A stretch of DNA of 64,000 nucleotides from Paramoeba atlantica (Eukaryota > Discosea): NCBI GenBank assembly GCA_977017575.1, contig CDRNVI010000140.1, forward strand, positions 372,001 through 436,000, given 5' to 3'. Positions 1 to 11,196 of this stretch are shown piece after piece (within the stretch, counting starts at the first letter, position 1; each line of letters starts with the position of its first letter). A model generated the notes under the pieces. The model searched no databases, was not told the DNA's origin, and saw nothing but the letters and a program-made list of their open reading frames with translations. A program made the translations under genes and the position numbers.

Positions 1-3000
1 AGTTCGAAAAGCTGTCACCTATTTTTAAATGTTATCTTAAAAAAGAAAAAAATGAAATTTTTTTGTCTTGGTGAAGTTTTGAACTTTTCCATTGTGAAAG
101 AGTTTCTCTTTTCTTGAGAAAAATAATTTAAAAAAATATTGAGAAAAATAGACCAGTTCGAGGACAATGACGGAAGTTGGAAGAGAAAGAAGTTGAGAAA
201 CAGTTTGTGGTGCTGCTAATAAAACATCTGTCACTTTATACAAATCGATGATTCCAGTTGGTTTGGCTTGCTATTTTAAAACAAAATGAATAAAGAAATA
301 ATTTTTTAAAAAACAATAAAACAACAAAAAACAACAAATTTCAGAGAACAAAAACAAAAACAAAAACCGATTGAGACTTCGAATACTCAACACAAGGACT
401 CCTCAAAACAAACCACCTCCAATTCCAATTCTTCTTCTTTCCAGGAGAGATTTTTCCACCCACTTCAAACAACAACAAAAAAAAAACAACAAAAATAACA
501 ATAACAATAACAAAAACAAAAACAAAAACAAACAAACAAAAACAAAAACAAAAACAAAAACAAAAACAAAAACAACAAACCGACTGAGACTTCGAATACT
601 CAACACAAGTGCTCCTCAAAACAAACCACCTCCAATTCTAATTCTTCCTCTTTCCAGGAGAGGTTTTTCCACCCACTTCAAACAACAACAACAAAAAAAA
701 CAAAAAACAACAACAACAACAACAACAACAACAAACAACAAACAACAACAACAACAACAACAACAAACCGACTGAGACTTAGAATACTCAACACAAGTAC
801 TCCTCAAAACAAACCACCTCCGATTCCAATTCTTCTTCTTTCCAGGAGAGATTTTACCACCCAATTTTGTTAACCAATCACCATAAATTTCTCCTACAAC
901 AGCTCTTGATCCTGGAGCTCCTCCTGTTGAGAGATCGATTGTGTGTGATGCTGTTCCGCTTGCTATGTTTGCTGAGAGGAGGCTGAAGAGGACCATCTAT
1001 TTTTTTGGGGGGGGAGAGGGGGGAGAGAGATATGGTTTGGAGTTGAGTTTTTGAAAGAATATTGTTTTGATGAAATACAAAGAAAAGAAGATAAAAATTT
1101 AAAATAAAAAAATAAAAAATAAAAAATAAAATAAAATAAAATAATAAATAAAAAATAAATAAAAAATAATAAAAAAAATAAAAAAAAATAAATATCCCAA
1201 AAACCTGATCAAAAGGATCATGAGTATGCAATTTGGCAAACTCTTCAATCGTTGGCGGTGAAGAGAGAGCTGAATATTCTTCTGCTCTCTTCTGTACAAA
1301 GCTATCAAACAATTGTGACCCTATTAAAAGTTCCACCATCTGTTTGTTTTTTTTTGTTATTATTTTTTTTTGTTTTCATTCTTTTTTTTTTTTGTTACTA
1401 TTCTTTTTTGTTATTTTTTTTTTGTTACTTTTTTTTTGTTATTTTTTTTGGTGTTGTTTGAGATGTTTTAAGAGAAAGAGATGCAAAGAGAAGAAAGAGA
1501 AAAAGAAAAGAAAAAGAAAGATTTTAATTCAAAAAAACCTGACGGTCTGCAGGAGGGACATCTGTCAAAAATTCAAGCTTTTGAAAATCGAGTCCTATTT
1601 TATTTTTAATGAGAGAATGAAAAGAGGAGAGACTAAAAAAATTAGAAGTTAACAGAAAGAGAGAAAGGAAGAAAAGAGAAAGAAAGAAGAAGAAAAAGAA
1701 AAGGAGATAGACAAAGAAAAGATAAAAGATAAAAGATAAAAGATAAAAGAAAAGGAAAAAGAAAAGAGAGAAAAACCATCAATAAAATCAGGATATCTTA
1801 AAATTAAGCGAACAATATATAACAAAAATGGGTTTGATAATGATGATTTTTCGTTTTTTGTTAATGATCTTTTTCCTCTATTGTCTGTAAAGAGAGAAAG
1901 AGAAAGAAAATCGGTCAGTCGCAAAAAAGAAAAAGAAAATAATATAAAATAAAAATAAGAATAATAATAAAAATATAAAATAAAAAACAAAACCAAAACA
2001 TCAACTTGAACAGGATCAATTAAAACAAAATATCATTTTATAAATTATTATTATATTTTATAATTAAATCTTATTTATGATATACTTTGCTTTATTTCTT
2101 TTTCATCAATTAAAATTTGAAATAAAATAAAATAAAATAAAATAATAAAATAATAAACAAACCATCCAATCCCTTAACCAAAACATCAACTTGAACAGGA
2201 TCCATCAAAACAATATCATTTTATAAATTATTAATTATATTTTATAATTAAATATTATTTATGATATATTTTACTTTATTTCTTTTTCATAATTAAAATT
2301 TGAAATAAAATAGAATAAGAATAATAATAATAAAAATAAAAATAAAATAATAAATAATAAACAAACCATCCAATCCCTTAACCAAAACATCAACTTGAAC
2401 AGGATCCATCAAAACAATATCATTTTCAGGTTCCATTTCTTCTTCTTCTATTGCATTTGAATTTAAACGCCGAACAACTTTTTTGTGGTCGATATCCGCG
2501 AATACAGCTGTTTTTTGTTTTTTAGTTTTTGTTTGTTTTTTTTTTGTTTTTTTTGGATCAGTTTTGGATAAAAATTAAAAAGAAAAAGAAAAACTTTTTT
2601 TATTTTATTTTATATCATTAATAATAATATGATCAAAATAAAAAAAATAATAATAATAACACTAAATAAACAAATAAATAAAAATAAATAAATAAAACCT
2701 GATTCCATAGGAAGATCCAAAACTTCTTCCAAAGAAGAACGAAGAATGCCAACAACAAATGGCATTGGCGCACAACAAAATGTCAACAAAGATGGAGGCA
2801 ACACTGGCACAAATATATGTTGCCATGTGAATGGATACAGTAATGCCATCATTGCTGAAATAGAGTGTTGGAAAAGGAGAAGAAGAAGGGGAGAGAAGGA
2901 AAGGAGAGATAAGAGAGGAAGGAGAAAGAGAAAGAAAAAGAAAGAAAGAAAGAAAGAAAAGAAAGAAGAGAAGAAAGAAGAGAAGGAAAAGCAGACAAAA

Positions 3001-5282
3001 TAGTCAAAAACAAAAATCGAAAAAAATCAAAGAAAAAAGAGAGAAGAAGAGAAGAAGAGAAGAAGAGAAGAAGAAGAAAGGGAGAGAAAAAGAACCATTA
3101 ATAACAGCAGTAAGATCGGCAAGGTGACTCGCAACAAAAACAATTCTTCTCTCTATTAAAAGAGAAGAGAATAATTGAACAATTAAACGTGATTCCATTA
3201 ATTTTAATAATGTCTCAAAATCCACCTGAAAAAAGAAAAGAAAGAGAAAAAAAATAAATTGAGAAGGGAGAATAATAAAAAATAAAAAATAAAAAATAAA
3301 AAATAAAAAATAAAAAATAAAAAATAAAAAATAAAAAATAAAAAATAAAAAATAAAAAATAAAAAATAAAAAATAAAAAAATAAAAAACAAAAAACAAAA
3401 AACAAAAACAAAAAACAAAAAACAAAACAAAAAAAAAACACAAACAAAATCAAGAAGAGAGTCAAGTCCAGTAGGACGACGAAGAACAAACTCATCAATT
3501 GCCCCCGGTTTGCTCCACGAACACACCCCCACCATAATTGATTGTCTTTTGGAAAAGAAAAAGAAAAAGAAAAAGAAAAAGATTAGAAAGAAAGGAGAAG
3601 AGGAGAGAGAGAGAGAAGAGAGAGAATAAAAAAGAGAGAGGAAGAGAAGAGGGAAAGGGGGGGAAAGAAGAAAGAAAGAAAAGAGAGGAAAGGGATGATG
3701 TGGGGAAATTAATAACTGGCACAAGAGAAAGAAGACAAAAAAGAGAAAACGGAAAGAAAGAGAAAAAAAGAAAAGAAAGAGAAAAAAGAAAGAGAGAGAG
3801 AAGAAAAGAGAAGAAAGAAAAGAGAGAGAGAGAGAGAAAGAGAAGAAAAGAGAAAGGAAAAGAGAAAGGAAAAGAACCCTGGCTCAGGGAATGGTTCATC
3901 AAGTACAGCATCAATAAAAATCTCGACTGGTTTAAATTGTTCATACGAACTTCGAACTTCAACTTCTCCCAATACCTGTTTGAAAAAGGAGAGGGAGAGA
4001 GAGAGAGAAAGAGAAAGGAGAAAGAGAATGGAGAAAGGAGAGAAAGAGAGAAAAATTGTTTCAAAAAGAGAGAAAAAAGAAAAGATCTCTTCTAATTTTC
4101 GTTTCTTTTGTTTTCTTTTTCATGTAAAAATCATTTAATTGTTTTTCTTAATGAAAATAAATAGTTTGTTGAAAAGATTTCTTTTTTGGTTGCTTTTTGA
4201 ATTGGTTTTTTGTTGTCATTGAATTGATTTGATTATTATCGAATTGGTTTTTTGGTTGTTAGAGAATTGGTTTGGTCTTGGTTGTCATTGAATTGGTTTG
4301 ATCGTTACAGAGTTGATTTGGTTGTTAAAGAATTAGTGTGATTGTGATCGAATTGGTTTTGATTGCTCGAGAATTGGTTTGATTGTTATCGAATTGGTTT
4401 TGGTTGCTCGAGAATTAATTTGATTGTTATTGAATTGGTTTGCTTGGAGTGGTTAAGGAAGTTTGTTGGATTGGGTTGATTGAAGAACATTGTTTTGTTC
4501 AGAAAAACTGTTTGTTTGTTTGGTGTATTGAGTGGGATTTTGGTTAAGGAGTTTCTTGGATGGTGTGATTGGTTGGTTCAAATGTTGTTTGTCATATCTT
4601 TTGTTTGTTGGAGACGCAACTGATCAAAGAGATGGTTGTTTGTTATTGATTTGAAGTTTGTTGTAGCGAGTGATATTTGACTCTTTTTTTTGTTGGTTGG
4701 CTTTGTCGGTGAATTTGAAAAAAAGAAAGACTCACTTGATGAAAAATAGAATAACAAGCATGGAAGGAGAGAATCACGAACGCCCTTGGCCATCTCTTTC
4801 CTTTCTGAAGAAGACGACGACAATACCCAAATTGTCTGTTTCCGCTTGTATCCGTCAACACAAACGAAAACGTCTCGCTGTTACATGACATTAAGAATTT
4901 CTCAAAGAAAAAGAAAGAGAGACAATGAGAAAAACCTCTTCATTTTCGATTTGGGGAATTCGCCTGGATCAGGAAAACAGAACTGGCTCACCTACAAAGA
5001 AAAAAAGATGAGGAAAGAGATAAAGAGAAAAAAAGACGAGGAAAGAAAGAGATTAATAGAAAAAAAAAGAAAAAACCTGTTGAAAAAGGGGATCATCGAC
5101 ACTCTTTGTCCTTGGAAATGCTTTCACAACTTTTGGGGTTGGTGGATCTTTTGGACCACACTTCAGAAAAGAAAGAAACGAGAAAAAGAAAAGAAAAGGA
5201 ACAAAAAAAAAGAAAACAAACCCCCAGGAAGAAGATCAACAACCGCAACACAGTCAAAAAGAAGTTTGTTAACGTTTGCCAT
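1..5282 (-). CDS. DENN domain protein with a PH domain, partial at the left edge
   Basis: Likely Rab guanine-nucleotide exchange factor acting at membranes. Fifteen exons were traced and the phase closes at each junction: 5282-5222, 5147-5077, 4991-4936, 4877-4736, 3975-3878, 3545-3446, 3225-3096, 2854-2699, 2507-2367, 1884-1777, 1594-1539, 1339-1205, 996-769, 270-154, then 18 leftwards. Start MANVNKLLFDCVAVVDLL is the uDENN opening; QFCFPD and the FSFVLTD..GNRQFGYCRRLL segment complete uDENN. cDENN shows LLIERRIVFVASHLADL and ALLYPFTWQHIFVPVLPPSL. dDENN shows LLIGSQLFDSFVQKRAEEY. A PH domain follows (GDWLTKLGGK, KKNWNRRWFVLRSTCVEY) and is unfinished at the window edge. The fourth intron is the longest, about 760 nt. 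The acceptor of exon 2 is the least certain. DENN followed by PH recalls SBF/MTMR-type or DENND proteins; the missing C-terminus would decide. Confidence 0.88.
363..875 (-). repeat. Three tandem copies of the PH-exon tail with its splice donor
   Basis: The last ~100 nt of the DENN gene's PH exon (about 875-769) and its donor recur, slightly diverged, at about 690-578 and 475-363. AAC-rich microsatellites separate the copies. The next exon (270-154) joins in phase to the first donor, so both downstream copies lie inside the intron. Each copy still ends CAGTCG or CAATCG followed by GTTTG or GTTTT, so competing donors survive. Confidence 0.85.
1990..2432 (-). repeat. Repeats of the DENN exon 9 tail within the next intron
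   Basis: The tail of exon 9 (about 2425-2367, coding near VQVDVLVKGLD) recurs at about 2220-2157 and 2045-1990. Each copy is followed, or separated, by a shared AT-rich intron stretch of about 120 nt. Exon 9 joins in phase to the exon at 1884-1777, so both extra copies are intronic. Confidence 0.8.
3271..3385. repeat. (AAAAAAT)n microsatellite in a DENN intron
   Basis: About fifteen copies of a 7-nt A-rich unit lie between the exons ending at 3446 and starting at 3225. The Phe/Leu-rich open frames here are artefacts of the repeat. Confidence 0.9.
4190..4450. repeat. Degenerate minisatellite in the long DENN intron
   Basis: Imperfect units built around GAATTGGTTTGATTGTTATC recur about ten times. 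They lie inside the ~760-nt intron between exons 4 and 5. No coding or RNA signal is visible in this stretch. Confidence 0.75.
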
Positions 5283-6223
5283 CGCCCCCTTTCCTTCCTT
5301 TCTCTCTCTCCTCCACCTTTTTTGACCTTTCTTCTTCTTTTGAGAAAGAAAGAAAAACTTTTTTCAAAAAAACAGAAAAAAATTGCGAACGAAACAAAAA
5401 AAACAAAAACGCTTCCTTTTTTTTGTTCTCTCGAGAAAACAAAAATAGAGAAGGATCAAAAAAACGGTCCAAAAAGAAGAAAAACCTCCTTAAAACAACA
5501 CACCAAACCACCTCTCTCCTTCTTTTCTTCTTTCTTCTTCTCTCTTTTCTTCTCTTCCTCTGCGAAAGAACTTTTTCAAAAAAAAGAATTTGATTTGAGG
5601 AGGAAAAGGTCGATCTTTTTTTGACATGAAATTCCACTCAATTTTCTGTCAAAAGCGGATCTGTATTGTATCAGGTATTTTCGCGATTTTGGTCCAAATC
5701 CAAAGATAAAAATGTTTTCAGATTTCTTTGCTTTCTTAGAAACAAGAATATTTTCGAAAGATGTCGAAGGAATATTTATTATTTATTTATTCTTGACCAT
5801 CAAACAGAACACGAGACCTTTTTTTTTGAAAGAAAAAGTTTCGCTCAGATTTCTGTTTTAAGCCAAAAAAAAAAACCACTTTCCCTCCAAGAAAAATTCT
5901 ATTTTTAGTTTTTCAAAAACTAAAAAAGAAACCAAAAAATTGCAAAGGAAAAACTCTCACTCCAATTGGAAAAAAGAAACCCAAAAAATTCAAATTCAAA
6001 GAAAGACGCAAAATTCAAAGAAAGACGCAAAATTCAAAGAAAGACGCAAAAAAATTGGTCCACCCACAAAAGGTCCCCACTGAATTACCCACAAAATTTA
6101 GACAACAAAAAAATATTTCACTCCAAACCACACACAAAATAAAATTATTCCCCGAAAATAGGTACCATTTGAAATTTCCGAGAAGGTATTTCTTTTTTTC
6201 TTTTTTGTGCTTTGTCCAAGAAG
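5283..6223. other. Divergent intergenic region, DENN gene / sedolisin 1
   Basis: About 940 nt between two divergent start codons, presumably holding both promoters. It is rich in A/G and T/C tracts. The only ordered element is a perfect 18-nt tandem repeat, three copies, at 5992-6045 (AAATTCAAAGAAAGACGC). No convincing gene was seen. Confidence 0.7.
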
Positions 6224-9203
6224 ATGCGTTTTGTCATCGGTTTGGTATCTTTGTTGGTGGGGTTTGCCCTCGCCCAAAGTACAAATTATGAAGTTATTCA
6301 TAGGAGGTTAAAGATCATTTTGTTTTTTGGGACTTTGTTTTCTTTCTTTTAGTTACTGATTTGTTTTTCTTTCAGGGAATTTATTCCTTCCTATTACCGT
6401 CAAGTCCCCTTCAAGCGCAACGCGGGTTTGAAACTCGTTTTTCTTTTCGAAAAAGATCCCTTTTCCACTTTCTTTTTTGAATTGATTCCTTTCCACTTTT
6501 CGAAAAAGATTCTTTTTCCGCTCTCTTCTTTTCTGATCTTGAATTTTTTTTTAGTCTGGGAAGAGTCCCCTGTGACTTTCCATATCACTTTGAAGCAACG
6601 AAACCTTGATGTTTTGGATGATTTGTTCTGGAGAATCTCCAACCCTAAGGATTCCATGTACGGAAAACACAAGACCGCTAAGGTAAAACCACTCTCTCTT
6701 TTCTCTCGAGGTGTTTGAGGATTTTTTGAAGAATTTTTTTTTCTTGTTTTGTTTTGGGTTCTTTCTTCTAACAAAAGAAAAAATAGGAAATTAGAGATCT
6801 TGTTTCCCCTCCAGAAGGTGATCGTGAATCTGTTCTCAACTGGGTTCAATCTGTTTACAAACAAGTTAGCCAAGGAGAAGATCTCTTCCAACTTGAAGAT
6901 CGTGGAGATTCTTTCAAGATCACAACAAGTGTTCGAGTCACTGAATCTCTTTTCCGAACCAATTTGGCTCCTTTCCAAAGAACTCGGGGGCCAAACCAAA
7001 AGCTCTTTTGGATTAAGTTTACTGACACTTTGTCAATCCCAAAAGAACTTGGTATTTTTACTTGCCTTTTCCCCCCCCCCCTTTCTTTTCTTTTCAGTTC
7101 AGAACTAATTTTTCTTTTTCTTCAAAGTGCCTATTGTGGATATTATCACAGGAATCGTTAAATTCAACCCCATTCCCCAGGTTTTTTTCCATTTTAAACC
7201 AAAAAATTTTACGCTCTTGTTTAATTCCCTGTTTTTTTTTGTTTTTTTTCATCAGGGTGTTCGTGTTACTCCTATTGAGGTTGCTCAAGCAAGCGAAGGA
7301 AGTTGCAATATTCCTTACACCATGAAGAGAATGTACAGTGTTGATTCGATTTTGAATGCCACCCTCCAACAAGGTGCTTCTCAAGCTCCCTATTCTGAAC
7401 AAGGAATCAAGAAAGAAGGGTTTGGAGCTGATGATTTGAAGCAATTCCAAAGTGAAAATAATTTGATCAATGATCCAATCACTAATATTATTGGAAATGA
7501 TGTTGTCAACTATGTTGAGAAGGTTTTTTTTTTGTTATAATTCTCTTTTTTTGATTGAATTTTTTATTGAATTTTGTCCCCTCCCCAAAAAAAGGATACC
7601 GATCTCGAGGCTGCATTGGATGTGCAAATGTTGACCGGTATGGGAAATGGAGCAAACACCAGTTTCTGGGTCATGAACGAGTGGATGTACGAATTTGCTG
7701 CCCAAATTTTGAACACTGATGTTCCTCCTCTTGTCAACTCTATGAGCTACGGGTTTGGCTTATTTTTTCTCTCATTCTCTTTCTTTCTTTCTTTCTCTCT
7801 TTCTCTTTTTTTTTCTTAAAAGTTCATTTGTTTTTAGATGGTATGAAGATCAACAATGCCGAATTGATGGCATGTGCTCCAAAGGTGAAACTGATCAACA
7901 ATATGTTGAAAGAACCGACACTGAATTCCAAAAATTGGGAACCATGGTTTTTTATTCTTTTGCAAATTATTTTTTTTTTCAAATTTCTTTTTTAACTCTT
8001 TATTTTACAATAAAAAGGGAATCACCATGTTGGCTGCTTCTGGTGATGATGGTACCGAGGTTTTGCAAAAATTCTTCTCTATTTTTTTGTGGTTGATCTT
8101 TTTATTGATTCGACAAAATGTTTTTTTTTAGCCTGACAGCAAATGTGATGAAATGAGACCTGACTACCCCGCAAGTTCTGTCTATGTTCTTTCCGTCGGA
8201 GCCACTGCTGTTGTTTCCAACGGAACAACGTTTGTCTTTTTTTTTTCTTGCTTTCTTTTTATCATTTTTATGATAACAAACAATCTAGTTTCCCAATTGG
8301 ATCCGATGCTCCTCCTACATGTAACTTGAGAAACTGTGAATGCTCAACCAGTGAATATGAAGAAGCTGGTTTGTCTTTTGAACAACGAAGTAGTATTCTA
8401 AAAATCTGACCTGTTTTCTTTATTTTAGCAATGAAATCAAACAATGCCTTTTTTGATACTGGTGGCGGTTTCTCTAGCTATCTCCCTCAACCCAGCTACC
8501 AAAAGGATGCAGTTTCTGCTTATTTGAACAGTGTATGATTTTTGTTTTGTTTTGTATTTTATTTATTTATTTGTACATTCGTTTCATTTGACCATATTTC
8601 GCAAACAGGGAGTGTCCCTTCCCAACCAGGAATACTGGAACCCCGCTAACCGTGGATATCCTGATGTCGCTGCTGTTGGTGCTGAATGTTTGATTGTCCA
8701 GAACGGAGGTTCCGTCATACTTTTTCTTTTTTCTTTTAACAAACATGTTTGATCTCACCACTTTTTTTTTATTTAGATTACGTTAAAGTCGGAGGAACCT
8801 CTGCTTCCACTCCTATTTGGGGAGGTTTGATCTCATTGTTGAATGCTGATCGTTTGAATGCTGGAAAATCCCCTCTTGGATTTATCAACCCTCTGTTGTA
8901 CCAACTTTATTCTGATGTTCTTTTTTTCCTCTTTTTTTTTTTTTCAAAATGGGAGCTGATTTTTCTTCCCGTAGAACCCCGGAGCATTCCGTGATATCAC
9001 TGTTGGAAAGAACGGTGGTGGATGCAATAATCTTGCTTTCCAAGCCACTACAGGATGGGTTTGTTTCTCTTCCTTGTTTCTTTTTTTAACACAACAATTT
9101 TGCCAAAATTTGTTGGAACTCACAATTGTAATAGGATCCTTTGTCCGGAATGGGATCTCCCAACTTTGATCAAATTCGTTCTTATGTTGCCAATTTGCCT
9201 TAA
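6224..9203 (+). CDS. Sedolisin (S53) serine-carboxyl peptidase, TPP1/physarolisin type, copy 1
   Basis: Secreted or lysosomal acid peptidase of about 609 residues from 16 exons with closed phases. The signal peptide is MRFVIGLVSLLVGFALA. The activation prodomain (TFHITLKQRNLDVLDDLF and YGKH) lies in the exons at 6555-6682 and 6787-7051. Catalytic Glu and Asp sit in LEAALDVQ (exon at 7595), the oxyanion Asp in AASGDDG (8018-8059), and the nucleophile Ser in GGTSASTP (8777-8916). The calcium site RDITVG with the Gly-rich GKNGGG lies near 8975-9058. Length matches the TPP1 family. All catalytic residues are present, so it should be active. It is paralogous to the gene at 18115-21144 in the same orientation, with the GT90 array between them. 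Confidence 0.93.
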
Positions 9204-9594
9204 GGTGTTTGTCATCGTCTTTCGTTGCAATAAAGATCATTAGCACGCATCTCTTGCCATCTTTTCTTTTTTCTTACTTTTCTTTCTTTTTTTGAATAAT
9301 TTATTTGTGTTGTTTGATAGTAACATCATCATTCAAACAAAACTCAAAACTTGGCAAGGCACTTGGTTCCTCGATGAGGTTGATGACTCGAGTTATTTAA
9401 AAAGATTTCCAAAGAAACTCAAAGGAGACGGTTCGAAGGTTCTGTGATAAGATTCCTTCCCATCTGAGAATTTGTGATGATTTGATTCTCGCGCCGATAC
9501 CGATAATATCGCAGTCGATCAGGCTCACAACGAGAGTGAAGAGTACAATAAAGGGGAGGAAAACAAAGCAGTTTCGTCGATCTGTCTTGTGGAA
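9204..9594 (-). other. Convergent spacer with a possible GT90 3' remnant
   Basis: The gap lies between the end of sedolisin 1 and the end of GT90 copy 1. At about 9437-9500 (minus) the sequence resembles the last ~60 nt of the GT90 copies, the part coding FSDGK.LCQKL, but it is diverged and attached to nothing. It may be the stub of a lost sixth copy; short similarity makes this tentative. Confidence 0.4.
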
Positions 9595-11004
9595 CTACTT
9601 CTGATTCTGAGATGGTTCAAGCTTCTGACACAATTCTCGACCATCTGATGTTTTGAGATGACTTGATTCTGGAAAACGATCTGGATTCTCGATTTTCACC
9701 CATTTTTGTTTTAAACACAGTTCTTTGAGAATTTGTTTCATTTCTTTAGTTTGACTGTGATCTGGGTTGTTGAGGAGAGTTGAAAAAGCAGACACACTTT
9801 GCTGAACTCTCGTTAAAGCAGTCACAACATATTCGACTTGACAGTGCGCACACAAGAAGTGATTCGCAACCCCTCGAGCATTTGTCACTAAATGTTTACG
9901 CTCTTCAGAGTTATTCAACACATGAAGAACAACAGATTTCGCTGTTTCTCTGTTGATTATTCTGTGTGTATGTTTATCCTTTAAAGCAGGAAAATACCAT
10001 TGTTCTGCTCCTTCTTTTCCCATCATAGGTCCAGTCCAAATAAATACAACACCACCCATCAACCACAGATGGTTCAGGTTTCGAGAATAACTCCCTTGAG
10101 ATCCTCCAGGAAGATCAAGAAACATCGAAAATCTTGGGAAATACTCATGTCTGATTTCCCTCCCGATTAGACGAGGACATTGGCGCATCGCTTTGATTTC
10201 ATCGAGAGTGTAGTTGTAAATCTGAGAACAATATGTAGAGTCCCACTTCATGATACATTCTGTAGCCTTGATATCAAACAATTTTGGGTTGGCGATTGAT
10301 AGTACCGAAGCTGATAACCTTGCGAAGTTTCCTGAGGCAACATCACAGGAGGTGGATGTGCCATGTGCGGTTAACTGTCCACGCCAAAAAACTCGATGGT
10401 TTCTCGTTTCCCACTTTCTTTTGTCTGCAATCTTTAACAAACTCGACATCTCTTCTTTCCAAACAGATAAGTCGTTGAAATAAGGGTTTGGAAACAAAAT
10501 TCCACATTCTTTGGGGTGCTTTTTGGCAATCACGAAAGTTGGAACGATCATATCACAATCCGAAGGAAGATCTCCTGTGGATCTTGTTGAAAGTGAATAT
10601 GCTATTTTCATCGTTTTCAATTTTTGGAGATCTTTGGCAACTTGATTGTCCAAACGCCAATCTTTCTTCGTTAAAACTGACCACATGAATCGTAAATGCA
10701 GACGATTCTTTATCGCTTCAAGGAATTGTTTTTGGACGTATAATTTCCCATCAACGATCCAAACTGTCTGTGAAGACGGTTGGAGGTGTTCTCTCAAGAA
10801 ATCAAAAGCTGAATGGTTTCTTTTGTTGTTCAGTTTGGTGTGGAAGTCGATTGATTGGTCGAGAGCTTGATACATTCTCGATTTCGCGGAATCCCAATCA
10901 TATTGTAAACGAGCAGGACCACTAATTAGCCACGAGAATGAAGAGGAGAAAAAGAGGAGAAAAAAGAGGAGTTTCGTCCCACCCCAACAACATCTGATTC
11001 GCAT
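9595..11004 (-). CDS. GT90 / CAP10-like glycosyltransferase, array copy 1
   Basis: Single-exon gene, 469 residues from the ATG at 11004, which aligns with the other copies (MRIRCCWGGTKLLFF). An open frame continues upstream to 11157 but is not conserved. The N-terminus is a hydrophobic signal anchor, suggesting an ER/Golgi lumenal enzyme. GT90 hallmarks are GILFPNPYFNDL, FWRGQLTA, LFDIKAT, and the donor-site segment GSYSRNLNHLWLMGGVVF, followed by WYFPALK and a helical C-terminus. The family includes POGLUT O-glucosyl- and fungal CAP10 xylosyl-transferases; the acceptor here is unknown. It is the left-most of five tandem minus-strand copies. Confidence 0.85.
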   Translation of the reverse strand: MRIRCCWGGTKLLFFLLFFSSSFSWLISGPARLQYDWDSAKSRMYQALDQSIDFHTKLNNKRNHSAFDFLREHLQPSSQTVWIVDGKLYVQKQFLEAIKNRLHLRFMWSVLTKKDWRLDNQVAKDLQKLKTMKIAYSLSTRSTGDLPSDCDMIVPTFVIAKKHPKECGILFPNPYFNDLSVWKEEMSSLLKIADKRKWETRNHRVFWRGQLTAHGTSTSCDVASGNFARLSASVLSIANPKLFDIKATECIMKWDSTYCSQIYNYTLDEIKAMRQCPRLIGREIRHEYFPRFSMFLDLPGGSQGSYSRNLNHLWLMGGVVFIWTGPMMGKEGAEQWYFPALKDKHTHRIINRETAKSVVLHVLNNSEERKHLVTNARGVANHFLCAHCQVEYVVTALTRVQQSVSAFSTLLNNPDHSQTKEMKQILKELCLKQKWVKIENPDRFPESSHLKTSDGRELCQKLEPSQNQK

Positions 11005-11196
11005 GAAAACTGCCAACCCCACCAACCAACCAACCAAAAACAACAAACAACAAAAACAACAACAAGAACGAGAGGCCAAAACAGTAAAAGGCTCTGAAGA
11101 AGAACGAGAAAAAGGGTCTTTTAATTTTTTCGTCAGTTCGAAAAACATCAACAACAATTTTTTTCCTCTCTGTCTTTATTTGAAACTCGAATTGTT

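Noticed and set aside
371-775. Plus-strand open frame rich in Lys, Asn, Thr and Gln
   Set aside because: It is translated AAC/AAAC microsatellite antisense to the DENN gene's PH exon copies.
3004-3498. Long Phe/Leu-rich minus-strand frame
   Set aside because: It is the (AAAAAAT)n intron repeat read in frame. Only the embedded cDENN exon is real.
4097-4730. Possible hidden exons in the long DENN intron
   Set aside because: The exons on both sides join directly in phase and complete the uDENN motif, and the intron holds only a minisatellite.
5992-6045. CRISPR-like spaced repeat
   Set aside because: The 18-nt units are directly adjacent without spacers, and the genome is eukaryotic.
10250-10483. 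Antisense frame repeated in every GT90 copy
   Set aside because: Five related frames opposite the GT90 core look conserved, but they shadow the conserved coding strand and have no start context or family.
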